Source: Modestobacter caceresii (lineage in GTDB: Bacteria > Actinomycetota > Actinomycetes > Mycobacteriales > Geodermatophilaceae). From it: a stretch of 64,000 bases of DNA. A model generated the notes under the pieces. That model was given only the letters and a program-made list of their open reading frames with translations. It was not told the origin of the DNA and searched no databases. The position numbers and the translations under genes are program-made. This document shows positions 1-7,380 of this stretch, one piece after another; the first letter of the stretch is position 1, and the number at the start of each line of letters is the position of its first letter. The DNA is taken from the NCBI RefSeq assembly GCF_000761485.1, contig NZ_JPMX01000118.1, forward strand, positions 1 to 64,000, written 5' to 3'.

Positions 1-2091
1 GACGTCGGCCGAGCGGGCGGTGGCGGCCTCGCGGGCCCGGGCCAGCTCGTCGGCCAGCCGGACGGCGTGCGCGGCCGCCCGGTCGAGCTCGGCGGCGGCC
101 TCGTCGACCCGCGCGCGCACCTCCAGCCCCGAGGGCGCGTTGGCCTGGCCGCCCACCGACCAGTCAGCGCCCAGCAGGTCACCGGTGTCGGTGACCGCCC
201 GGACGCGGGGGTGGGTGCGCACGAGGGAGACGGCGGCCGGCAGGTCGGGGACGACGGCGACCCGCTCCAGCGCCCGGGCCAGCGCCGGCGCGAGCTCCGC
301 AGGGGCATCGACCAGGTCGAGGGCCCAGCGGGCGCCGGCGGGCAGCTCGGGCCAGCCGTCCCGGGAGACCGCCGGGAGGCCACCGGTGACCAGCAGGCCC
401 GCGCGACCCCCGTCGCTGCGGGCCAGGTGGGTGAGCACCGCGGCCGCCTGCTCCACCCCGGCGACCACGACGGCGTCGGCCAGCCCACCGAGGGCGGCGG
501 CCAGCGCGACCTCGGCCCCGGCCTGGACGCTCAGCCGGTCGGGCACCGGGCCCAGCACCCCGGGCAGGGCGGCGGCGAGCACCGCGGCGGCGCCGTCGGC
601 CGGTGCCAGACCGAGGGCGAGGGCGTCCCGGCGCGCCTGCCAGCCGGCCCGGTCACGCTCGGCGGCGCGCTCGGCCGCGGCGAGCTCGGTGACCGTTCGG
701 GCGGCCTCGGCGTGCGCGGTGACGGCGGCGGCGTGCGCGGCGGCCAGCCCCTCGTCCCCGCCGGCGTCGGCGCTCAGTTCGTCGCGCCGGGCGGTCAGCC
801 GGTCGGTGGCGACCTCGGCCCGGTCGGCGGCCTCGGTCGCGGCAGCGGCCAGCCGCTCGATCTCGGCCTCCCCGGCCGCGGCGCGGGACCGCCCCGCGGC
901 CACCTGCCCGGAGAGGCGGGCCAGCTGCTCCCGCCGGTCGGCCAGTGCCCGGGCGGCGGCGACCAGCGCACGTTCGGCCTCGGCCAGCGCCGTCTCGACC
1001 TCACCGCGGACGGCCACGGCGGTGTCCAGCCGGGCCCGCTCGGCCGCCAGGGAGGCGGCCAGCTCACGCTCGGTGGCGTCGACCCGGTCCGCCTCGGCGT
1101 CCAGCTGGTCAGGGTCCCGGCCACCGGGGGCGGCGGCGGGGACCGCAGCGAGGTGGCGGTGCCGCTCGGCGGCGAGCTGGGCGACGCTGCGGAACCGCTC
1201 GGCGAGCGTGGACAGCCGGAACCAGCTGTCCTGGGCGGCGGCCAGCACCGGGGCGTCGGCGGCGAGCTGCCGTTCCAGCGCCGACTCGCTGCCGGCGGCC
1301 TCGCCCAGCGCCGCCTCGACGGTGGCCCGCCGGGCGCGGGCCGCGGTCTCGTCGGCGATGTCGGCGTCCAGCGCGTCGCGCAGGTCGACCAGGTCGTCGG
1401 CGAGCAGCCGCAACCGGGCGTCGCGCAGGTCGGCCTGGACCCCGGCGGCGCGCCGGGCGACCTCCGCCTGCCGGCCCAGCGGCTTCAGCTGCCGGCGCAG
1501 CTCGGCGGTGAGGTCGCCGAGGCGGTCGAGGTTGGCCTGCATCGCGTCGAGCTTGCGGAGCGCCTTCTCCTTGCGCTTGCGGTGCTTCAGGACGCCGGCG
1601 GCCTCCTCGACGAAGGCCCGCCGGTCCTCCGGGCGACCGGACAGCACGGCGTCCAGCTGCCCCTGGCCGACGATGACGTGCATCTCCCGGCCGATGCCGG
1701 AGTCGCTGAGCAGCTCCTGGACGTCGAGCAGCCGCACCTTGTCGCCGTTGATCTCGTACTCGCTCTCCCCGGAGCGGTACATGCGGCGGGTGATCGAGAC
1801 CTCGGTGTAGTCGATCGGCAGGGCGCCGTCGGAGTTGTCGATCGTGAGCGTCACCTCGGCGCGGCCCAGCGCCGGCCGGCCGGCGGTGCCGGCGAAGATG
1901 ACGTCCTCCATCTTGCCGCCACGCAGGCTCTTGGCGCCCTGCTCACCGAGCACCCAGGCGATGGCGTCGACGACGTTGGACTTGCCCGAGCCGTTAGGCC
2001 CGACGACGGCGGTGATGCCCCGTTCCAGGCGCAGCGTCGTCGGCGACGCGAAGGACTTGAAGCCCTTGAGCGTCAGGCTGGACAGGTGCAC
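1..2091 (-). CDS. smc: Chromosome segregation protein SMC (3' part beyond the window)
   Basis: This encodes the condensin ATPase that organises and segregates the chromosome with ScpA/ScpB. The open frame starts at a GTG (2091) and runs off the left edge, giving 697 visible codons. The Walker A motif GPNGSGKS lies at residues 31-38 after VHLSSLTLKGFKSF, and a Q-loop (VGQGQLD) lies near residue 140. A long Ala/Arg/Glu-rich coiled coil follows, then what looks like the start of the hinge (LPGVLGPVPDRLSV). The second coiled-coil arm, signature motif and Walker B lie outside the window. In mycobacteria smc sits between ftsY and acyP; here acyP also lies upstream. Identification is secure; only the start (GTG, no strong ribosome site) is uncertain. 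Confidence 0.95.
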   Translation of the reverse strand, partial: MHLSSLTLKGFKSFASPTTLRLERGITAVVGPNGSGKSNVVDAIAWVLGEQGAKSLRGGKMEDVIFAGTAGRPALGRAEVTLTIDNSDGALPIDYTEVSITRRMYRSGESEYEINGDKVRLLDVQELLSDSGIGREMHVIVGQGQLDAVLSGRPEDRRAFVEEAAGVLKHRKRKEKALRKLDAMQANLDRLGDLTAELRRQLKPLGRQAEVARRAAGVQADLRDARLRLLADDLVDLRDALDADIADETAARARRATVEAALGEAAGSESALERQLAADAPVLAAAQDSWFRLSTLAERFRSVAQLAAERHRHLAAVPAAAPGGRDPDQLDAEADRVDATERELAASLAAERARLDTAVAVRGEVETALAEAERALVAAARALADRREQLARLSGQVAAGRSRAAAGEAEIERLAAAATEAADRAEVATDRLTARRDELSADAGGDEGLAAAHAAAVTAHAEAARTVTELAAAERAAERDRAGWQARRDALALGLAPADGAAAVLAAALPGVLGPVPDRLSVQAGAEVALAAALGGLADAVVVAGVEQAAAVLTHLARSDGGRAGLLVTGGLPAVSRDGWPELPAGARWALDLVDAPAELAPALARALERVAVVPDLPAAVSLVRTHPRVRAVTDTGDLLGADWSVGGQANAPSGLEVRARVDEAAAELDRAAAHAVRLADELARAREAATARSADV

Positions 2092-2168
2092 GGTGGAGAG
2101 ACTCCCGGGGAGGTACGACGTTCCTGCTCAGCGCAGGGCAGCCCCATCCTCACCCACGGCACGCCGAT

Positions 2169-2198
2169 CACCCCTCCCGGTGTGCACGGGAGAGGTGG
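2169..2198 (-). terminator. Hairpin after the small coiled-coil gene
   Basis: An inverted repeat (CTCCCG and CGGGAG arms, extended outward by CACC/GGTG, with about a 7-nt loop) lies between the small gene ending at 2215 and smc. There is no T-tract, as is common for actinobacterial terminators. It could also be a processing site. Confidence 0.4.
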
Positions 2199-2214
2199 GT
2201 GGGACGGAGGTGGT

Positions 2215-2406
2215 CTAAGCGAGGACGGGGTCGGGCGACTCGTGGGCCATGGTGAGCAGCTCGCGGGCGATCGCCGCGTCCCGCTCCTCGCGGAGGGCGG
2301 CGAGCTGCGCCTCGAGCCGGCGCACCTGCGCCCGGAGGGCGGCGTTCTCCTCGGCTGCTCGAAGCTCGTGCGGAGCGACGACGGAACCGAACAGGGCCTT
2401 GGCCAT
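2215..2406 (-). CDS. Small coiled-coil protein of unknown function (63 aa)
   Basis: A 63-residue protein starting MAKALFGSVVAPHEL, followed by a heptad-like stretch (residues 17-48, many Leu, Glu, Arg, Ala) that predicts one coiled coil or leucine zipper. The ATG at 2406 is preceded by an AAAGG ribosome site. There is no signal peptide or membrane segment. Short proteins with an MxKALxG start and a coiled coil are common in Actinobacteria, but I know no established function. It stands alone between acyP and smc with its own 3' hairpin. The codon pattern (G/C at third positions) supports real coding, more so than the longer overlapping frames. Confidence 0.7.
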   Translation of the reverse strand: MAKALFGSVVAPHELRAAEENAALRAQVRRLEAQLAALREERDAAIARELLTMAHESPDPVLA

Positions 2407-2555
2407 GGCTCAGCGGCCTTTCACTGCAGGAGGGATGTCCCGTCGCACCGCCGGAGGGCGGTCTGCGCGGGCTGGCATCCTCAGGGTGACACCAGCCACG
2501 ACCTGGGTCAACGGCAGCGCGGGGTCGTCACCGTGTCGGGGGGATGTCGCCTTCG

Positions 2556-2831
2556 TCACCTCACGGTGAAGTCCGGCACCCCGTGCACGTCCTCGTCCCG
2601 GTGCTCCACCGCGGTCACCGAACCCGGGGCACGCGGCCCGGAGAGCTCGGCGAGCACGACCCGCACGTCGTCGTCCGGCCCCTCGAGGACGACCTCCACC
2701 CGGCCGTCGGGCAGGTTCGTCGCGGACCCGGTCAGCCCGCGCGCGCTCGCCGTTTGGCGCACGAACCACCGGTAGCCGACGCCCTGCACCTGCCCGTCGA
2801 CCAGCGCGACCACCCGCCGCGGCGTGCTCAT
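2556..2831 (-). CDS. acyP: Acylphosphatase
   Basis: A 91-residue acylphosphatase, which hydrolyses carboxyl-phosphate bonds in small acyl phosphates. The signature [12 protein letters not shown] (residues 13-24) carries the catalytic Arg, and [12 protein letters not shown] (about 36-47) carries the catalytic Asn in the usual N-x-x-DG context. The length is typical for the family (about 90-100 aa). The ATG at 2831 overlaps the mutM stop by 4 bp (ATGA), implying translational coupling. The order smc, acyP, mutM, rnc matches mycobacteria. Confidence 0.93.
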   Translation of the reverse strand: MSTPRRVVALVDGQVQGVGYRWFVRQTASARGLTGSATNLPDGRVEVVLEGPDDDVRVVLAELSGPRAPGSVTAVEHRDEDVHGVPDFTVR

Positions 2832-3706
2832 CGGACCGAGCGGGCGCGCGGACGGGGCTGGCACTGCGGGCAGCTGTAGCTGGACCGGTTCATGAACGAC
2901 TCCCGGCGGATCGGCGTGCCACACCGTGGACACGGGCGGTCCACTTGGCCGTACACGGCCAGGTGGCGGGAGAAGTACCCGCTCTGCCCGTTGACGTCGA
3001 CGTAGAGCGAGTCGAAGGAGGTACCGCCCTGCGCCAGGCTCTCGCCGAGCACGTCGCGCACCCCCTCCAGCAGGTCGCTCACCTGGGCGCGGGTGAGCTT
3101 GTCGGTGGACCGGGCGCCGTGCAACCGGGCCCGCCACAGCGACTCGTCGGCGTAGATGTTGCCCACCCCGCCGATCAGCGTCTGGTCCAGCAGCGCCCGC
3201 TTGACCTCGGTGTGCCGGCGGCGGAGGGCGGCGCTGAAGGCGTCGACGTCGAACCCGGGGTCCAGGGGGTCGGTGGCGATGTGCGCCAGCCGCGCCGGGA
3301 GCCCGTCACCCGGGGCCTCCTCGACCGCCAGCCCACCGAAGGTCCGCTGGTCGACGAAGCGCAGTTCACGACCGCCGTCGGTGAACCGGAACCGGGCCCG
3401 CAGGTGCACCTCGTCGGGCTCGGCGGGCTTCTCCACCAGCAGCTGCCCGCTCATGCCCAGGTGGGCGACGAGGGCCCGCCCGGACGGTGCGCCGTCCGGC
3501 TCGGCCAGCGGCAGCCAGAGGTACTTGCCGCGACGGTGTGCGGCGGTGAGCGTCCGGCCGGTGAGCGCGGCGACGAAGTGCTCGGCGCCCTCCAGGTGCC
3601 GGCGCACCGCGCGGGGGTGGTGCACCTCGACCTGACGGATCGTCCGGCCGGCGACCCAGCGTTCCAGGCCCCGGCGGACGACCTCGACCTCAGGCAGCTC
3701 CGGCAC
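2828..3706 (-). CDS. mutM: Formamidopyrimidine-DNA glycosylase (Fpg/MutM)
   Basis: A bifunctional DNA glycosylase/AP lyase that removes 8-oxoguanine and related oxidised purines. The 292-residue protein begins MPELPEVE, giving the N-terminal Pro nucleophile and the Glu at position 3. A Lys at about residue 61 ([10 protein letters not shown]) matches the conserved DNA-contacting lysine. The helix-two-turn-helix region ([12 protein letters not shown]) is intact, as is the C-terminal zinc finger with CPRCG and CPQC pairs. It lies 3 bp after rnc and overlaps acyP, so rnc-mutM-acyP is probably one transcript. Confidence 0.95.
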   Translation of the reverse strand: MPELPEVEVVRRGLERWVAGRTIRQVEVHHPRAVRRHLEGAEHFVAALTGRTLTAAHRRGKYLWLPLAEPDGAPSGRALVAHLGMSGQLLVEKPAEPDEVHLRARFRFTDGGRELRFVDQRTFGGLAVEEAPGDGLPARLAHIATDPLDPGFDVDAFSAALRRRHTEVKRALLDQTLIGGVGNIYADESLWRARLHGARSTDKLTRAQVSDLLEGVRDVLGESLAQGGTSFDSLYVDVNGQSGYFSRHLAVYGQVDRPCPRCGTPIRRESFMNRSSYSCPQCQPRPRARSVR

Positions 3707-3709
3707 GGC

Positions 3710-4528
3710 TCAGTCCCGCGTCGGTCCGCCGTCGGCCGACAGGGCGCGCCAGGCCGTCTCGGCGGCCTCCTGCTCGGCGGCCTTCTTCGTCTTGCCGGCC
3801 CCCGATCCGCGCACCTCACCGGCCAGCAGCACGGCGGCGGTGAAGGTCTTGGCGTGGTCGGGACCGTCGTCCTCCACCTCGTAGACCGGTGCGCCCAACC
3901 CCCGGGACGCGCCGAGCTCCTGGAGGCTGGTCTTCCAGTCCAGGCCCGCGCCACGGGTGGCCGACTCGGCCAGCAACGGGTCGAACAGCCGGTGCACGAC
4001 CGCCGCCGCGGAGTCCAGCCCCTGACCGAGGTGGACGGCACCGATCAACGCCTCGAGCGCGTCGGCGAGGATCGAGTCCTTCTCCCGGCCGCCGGTGGCC
4101 TGTTCACCCCGGCCCAGCAGCAGATGCGGCCCGATGCCCCCCTCGCCGAGGGACCGGGAGACGCGGGCCAGCGAGGTCATGTTGACCACCGAGGCACGCA
4201 GCTTCGCCAGCTGCCCCTCGGGCAGGTCGGGGTGGCTGCGGTACAGCTCGTCGGTGACCACCAGGCCGAGCACCGAGTCGCCGAGGAACTCCAGGCGTTC
4301 GTTGGTCGGCAGCCCACCGTTCTCGTAGGCGTAGGACCGGTGGGTCAGGGCCAGCGCGAGCAGGTCACCGGAGAGCTCCAGGCCCAGCGCGTCGAGCAGC
4401 CAACGGGCCGCCCGTTCGGCGTGTGCGGCACCACCCGCGGGCGCACGGACTCCGGCGTCCTGGGCCCCGGGCTCCCCGGGGAGGGAGCCCGGCACCGAGG
4501 ACGCCGGTGCGCTGGTCGACTGCGCCAC
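3710..4528 (-). CDS. rnc: Ribonuclease III
   Basis: An endonuclease that cleaves double-stranded RNA, processing rRNA precursors and structured mRNAs. The family signature [13 protein letters not shown] is present, with a second conserved acidic patch (DALEALIGA), followed by a C-terminal dsRNA-binding domain ([10 protein letters not shown] to [13 protein letters not shown]). From the GTG at 4528 the protein has 272 residues; another GTG at 4495 would give 261. Both add a Pro/Ala/Gly-rich N-terminal tail beyond the usual ~230 aa. The frame continues upstream into rpmF, but that part has no family similarity. The gene follows rpmF by 16 bp. Confidence 0.93.
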   Translation of the reverse strand: MAQSTSAPASSVPGSLPGEPGAQDAGVRAPAGGAAHAERAARWLLDALGLELSGDLLALALTHRSYAYENGGLPTNERLEFLGDSVLGLVVTDELYRSHPDLPEGQLAKLRASVVNMTSLARVSRSLGEGGIGPHLLLGRGEQATGGREKDSILADALEALIGAVHLGQGLDSAAAVVHRLFDPLLAESATRGAGLDWKTSLQELGASRGLGAPVYEVEDDGPDHAKTFTAAVLLAGEVRGSGAGKTKKAAEQEAAETAWRALSADGGPTRD

Positions 4529-4544
4529 GCTGGAGCTGCGCAGG

Positions 4545-4724
4545 TCAGACCGAGAGGACCTGGCGACCGTCGTGCTGGCCGCAGGTGGGGCACGCCTGGT
4601 GCGGCGGCTTGAGCTCACGGCATGCCGCGTTGGGGCAGGGCGCCAGCGTGGGGGCCGTGGCCTTCCACTGCGACCGGCGAGCACGGGTGTTGCTCCGGGA
4701 CATCTTCCTCTTCGGAACGGCCAC
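4545..4724 (-). CDS. rpmF: 50S ribosomal protein L32
   Basis: A 59-residue L32 of the large ribosomal subunit. It begins [21 protein letters not shown], the classic L32 N-terminus, and keeps four zinc-binding-type cysteines (CPNAAC and CPTC). This is the cysteine-bearing form, as opposed to the zinc-free paralogues found in some actinobacteria. The GTG start at 4724 is preceded by GAGGAG, which lies in the last codons of the DUF177 gene. The two genes are 2 bp apart, the standard YceD-rpmF coupling. Confidence 0.96.
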   Translation of the reverse strand: MAVPKRKMSRSNTRARRSQWKATAPTLAPCPNAACRELKPPHQACPTCGQHDGRQVLSV

Positions 4725-4726
4725 GG

Positions 4727-5452
4727 TCAGTTCTCCTCTGGGTCGGTGCGGTGGGTGGACCCCGGCTGGGGTCCGGCCGCGCTGTCGGTCGGGTCGGCAC
4801 TGTCGGCCGTCTCGGTGAACCGGGCTGCGAGCCCTGCCCACCGGGGGTCGAGCACCTCGTGGGAGTGGTCGGCAGGGAGGTCGTCGAGCCGCTCGCCGCA
4901 CTCGACGCACAGGCCCGCGCAGTCGGGCCGGCAGGTGGGCGACAACGGCAGGGTGAGGACGACGGTGTCACGGACCAGCGGAGCGAGGTCGAGCCGGTCG
5001 CCGTCGATGCGGCGCACCTCGTCCTCGCCGCTGGTGGCCTCGGTGGTGCTGCCCGCGTAGGCGTACAGCTCCTGGACGTCGAGCGTCAGGGTGTCCTCGA
5101 CCGGGTCGAGGCAGCGGGCGCACTGGCCGGTGACCGGGAGCTCGACCTGGCCGCTGACCAGGACGCCCTCCATCACCGACTCCAGGCGCAGGCGGAGCTC
5201 GACCGGCGCGCCCTGGGGGACGCCGATCATCTCCACACCCCAGCCGCTCAGGGCCGGGAGGGTCTTCTCCCACTCGCGCATCGAGCCGGCGCGGCGGCCG
5301 AGCTCCCGGAGGTCGATCTTCCAGGCCTTCTCGGCGGCCTTCTCGGCCGGCGTGGGGAGCGGCTTGTCGACGGGGTCGCCGACCGGACGCCGGACGTCGG
5401 TGGACGCAGCGTCGGAGGACGGCCCCGTGGAGCGCGCAGAGGAAGGAGGCAT
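4727..5452 (-). CDS. YceD/DUF177 family protein
   Basis: A 241-residue protein of the YceD (DUF177) family, almost always found just before rpmF and linked in other bacteria to 23S rRNA accumulation. The family core carries a CARCLD motif near residue 113 and a cysteine cluster (CRPDCAGLC, then CGERL) near residues 185-200, suggesting metal binding. The N- and C-terminal tails are low-complexity. I chose the ATG at 5452; a GTG at 5500 in the same frame would add 16 residues. The protein matches M. tuberculosis Rv2926c in position and family. Confidence 0.85.
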   Translation of the reverse strand: MPPSSARSTGPSSDAASTDVRRPVGDPVDKPLPTPAEKAAEKAWKIDLRELGRRAGSMREWEKTLPALSGWGVEMIGVPQGAPVELRLRLESVMEGVLVSGQVELPVTGQCARCLDPVEDTLTLDVQELYAYAGSTTEATSGEDEVRRIDGDRLDLAPLVRDTVVLTLPLSPTCRPDCAGLCVECGERLDDLPADHSHEVLDPRWAGLAARFTETADSADPTDSAAGPQPGSTHRTDPEEN

Positions 5453-5595
5453 GTCGGTACTCGTCGTCGTCGATGGTGGGGGTGCCGGCGCGGGGCCCAC
5501 GCCGGACGGGCACGCGGGACGGCAGCAGCCGGACAGACGTCCAGCCTACCCGATCCCCCGGTTCGCCCTTCCCGGTCAGGGGGTGGGCGGAACGG

Positions 5596-6285
5596 TCACG
5601 GGCTGCGGAGGTTGTCCCGGGCCTTCTCCACCGAACGCGCCATGTGCGCCAGGGTGTTCCCGAAGTCGGCCAGCCGGCTGTCGACGTAGTCGTCGACCTC
5701 GGCCCGCATCCGGGCCACCTCGGCCACGGTCTGGGCACCGAGCTCGTCGGCCCGGTCGACCGCGGTGCGGTACACCTCGGTCTCGGTGAGCAGTCGCTCG
5801 TGCTCGGCCTGGCCGGCGGCGATCAGCTCGGCGCGCTGCTCCTGCCCGTCCCGGACCAGCTGGTCGCGCAGCCGGCGACCCTCGGCGAGCAGCTCCTCGG
5901 CCTCCTCCTCCGCGCTGGCGAGCAGCTCGTCGGCCTGGGCCTGCGCCTGGGTGAGGATCTCGTCCCGCTGGCGGCGGGCGGTGCCGACCAGCTCCTCCCG
6001 CTGCCGGCGGGCGGCCACGACGACCTGCTCGCTCTCGCTGCGGGTGCGGCCGGTGAGCCGCTCGGCCTCGGCCTGGGCCTGCTGCAGGATCTCGGCGCGC
6101 TGCTCGACGATCGCCCCGGCCTGCTGGACCTCCTCGGGGAGGTTCTCCCGGAGGTCGTCGAGCAGGTCGAGCAGGTGGTCGCGCGGCACCATGCAGGAGC
6201 TGGACATCGGCACGCTGCGGGCGTTCTCGATGACCGTCGTCAGCTCGTCGACGGTCTCGTAGAGCCGGTACACGACCTCCGTCAC
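5596..6285 (-). CDS. sepIVA: SepIVA-like coiled-coil septation protein
   Basis: A 229-residue, almost wholly helical protein: a short conserved head (MTEVVYRLYETVDEL, then ENARSVPMSSSCMVPR) followed by a continuous Ala/Glu/Arg/Gln coiled coil from about residue 55 to 220. Head, length and position beside the DUF177 gene match mycobacterial Rv2927c (SepIVA), a DivIVA-domain-like protein needed for septation. The DivIVA/ATP-synthase-b-like appearance is typical. The ATG overlaps the coaD stop by 4 bp. The role in division is inferred from the mycobacterial homologue. Confidence 0.75.
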   Translation of the reverse strand: MTEVVYRLYETVDELTTVIENARSVPMSSSCMVPRDHLLDLLDDLRENLPEEVQQAGAIVEQRAEILQQAQAEAERLTGRTRSESEQVVVAARRQREELVGTARRQRDEILTQAQAQADELLASAEEEAEELLAEGRRLRDQLVRDGQEQRAELIAAGQAEHERLLTETEVYRTAVDRADELGAQTVAEVARMRAEVDDYVDSRLADFGNTLAHMARSVEKARDNLRSP

Positions 6286-6767
6286 GACTGCCTTCCCTTC
6301 GTCTGGGCCACCAGCCGGTCGTTGACCGCCTTGGGGACCAGGGACGACACGTCGCCGCCGAAGCGGGCGATCTGCTTGACCAGGCTGGAGGACAGGTGCC
6401 CGACCTGCGGTGCGGTGGGCACGAACAGCGTCTCGACCGCGGCGAGCTCACGGTTCATCTGGGCCATCTGCAGCTCGTACTCGAAGTCACCGACGGCCCG
6501 CAGGCCCTTGACGATGACCGGGATCTGGTTGGCCAGGCAGTAGTCGACGAGCAGGCCCTCGAAGCTGTCGACCGTGACGTTGGGCAGGTCGACGACCGCC
6601 TCGCGCAGCAGCGACATCCGCTCGTCGACGTCGAACAGGCCCGCCTTGCCCGGGTTGACCAGCACCGCGACGACCAGCTCGTCGTACAGGCCGGAGGCGC
6701 GCGCGATCACGTCGACATGGCCGTTGGTGACCGGGTCGAACGAACCGGGACAGACCGCTCGCCTCAC
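6282..6767 (-). CDS. coaD: Phosphopantetheine adenylyltransferase
   Basis: CoaD makes dephospho-CoA from 4'-phosphopantetheine and ATP, the fourth step of CoA synthesis. The 161-residue protein opens MRRAVCPGSFDPVTNGHVDVI, which contains the T/HxGH-type nucleotidyl-transfer motif. KGLRAVGDFEYELQMA and the C-terminal LSSSLVKQIA are further family signatures. Length is typical (about 160). It is coupled on both sides by 4-bp overlaps, with rsmD upstream and the SepIVA-like gene downstream. Confidence 0.96.
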   Translation of the reverse strand: MRRAVCPGSFDPVTNGHVDVIARASGLYDELVVAVLVNPGKAGLFDVDERMSLLREAVVDLPNVTVDSFEGLLVDYCLANQIPVIVKGLRAVGDFEYELQMAQMNRELAAVETLFVPTAPQVGHLSSSLVKQIARFGGDVSSLVPKAVNDRLVAQTKGRQS

Positions 6768-7318
6768 GACAAGCGACCGTACCGGAGCACCGCCTCTCCG
6801 TACCGCCGATCACGCAGTCCGTCGAAGGGTGTCGGCCACACGAAGGGGTGGTCGCGACTGGACCGCTCCACCACGACGACGGCGTCCGGGGCCAGCCAAC
6901 CCCCGTCGACCAGCGAACCGAGCACGCCCAGCACCTCCTCGTCGGGGGTGGAGTAGGGCGGGTCGGCGAACACCAGGTCGAAGGCGGCCGGGGGCCGACC
7001 CCCGACGACCGTCGGCACGCTGCCGGGCAGCACCACGGCACCGGGCAGACCCACGGCGGCGATGTTGGCGCGCAGCACCGGCAGCACCCCGCCCCCGGAC
7101 TCGACGAAGACCGCCTCCGCCGCCCCACGCGACAGCGCCTCCAGCCCGAGCGCACCGGAGCCCGCGTAGAGGTCGAGCACCCGGGCGCCCTCGACGTCCA
7201 GCAGCGACCCGAGGGAGTTGAACAGGCCCTCCCGGGCGCGGTCGCCGGTGGGCCTGACCCCGGTCCGGGGGACCTTGAGCCGGCGGCCACCCGCGACCCC
7301 TGCGATCAGCCGCGTCAT
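6764..7318 (-). CDS. rsmD: 16S rRNA (guanine(966)-N2)-methyltransferase RsmD
   Basis: A SAM-dependent methyltransferase that modifies 16S rRNA. The 184-residue protein has the RsmD N-terminus (RLIAGVAGGRRLKVP, then RPTGDRAREGLFNSL), a SAM-binding loop (VLDLYAGSGALGLEALSRGA) and the catalytic DPPY (near residue 121). The ATG at 7318 follows a hairpin repeat that separates it from recG; coaD overlaps its 3' end. Order recG-rsmD-coaD is widespread in Actinobacteria. Confidence 0.94.
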   Translation of the reverse strand: MTRLIAGVAGGRRLKVPRTGVRPTGDRAREGLFNSLGSLLDVEGARVLDLYAGSGALGLEALSRGAAEAVFVESGGGVLPVLRANIAAVGLPGAVVLPGSVPTVVGGRPPAAFDLVFADPPYSTPDEEVLGVLGSLVDGGWLAPDAVVVVERSSRDHPFVWPTPFDGLRDRRYGEAVLRYGRLS

Positions 7319-7324
7319 GCCCTC

Positions 7325-7380
7325 GGCCCCCTGCAGGGGCCCGCCACGAGCTCGCGAGTGGTGGGGGGCAGGGGGTCCTT
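7325..7380 (-). repeat. 3'-end hairpin element, copy 1 (after recG)
   Basis: Starting at the recG stop codon, the minus strand reads AAGGACCCCCTGC, a G/C-rich inner hairpin, then GCAGGGGGCC. The outer arms CCCCCTGC/GCAGGGGG pair perfectly. It is a member of a family with copies at 11589, 14864, 25948 and 55556. Here it lies between two genes of one operon, so it may act as a partial terminator or 3' stabiliser. Confidence 0.7.
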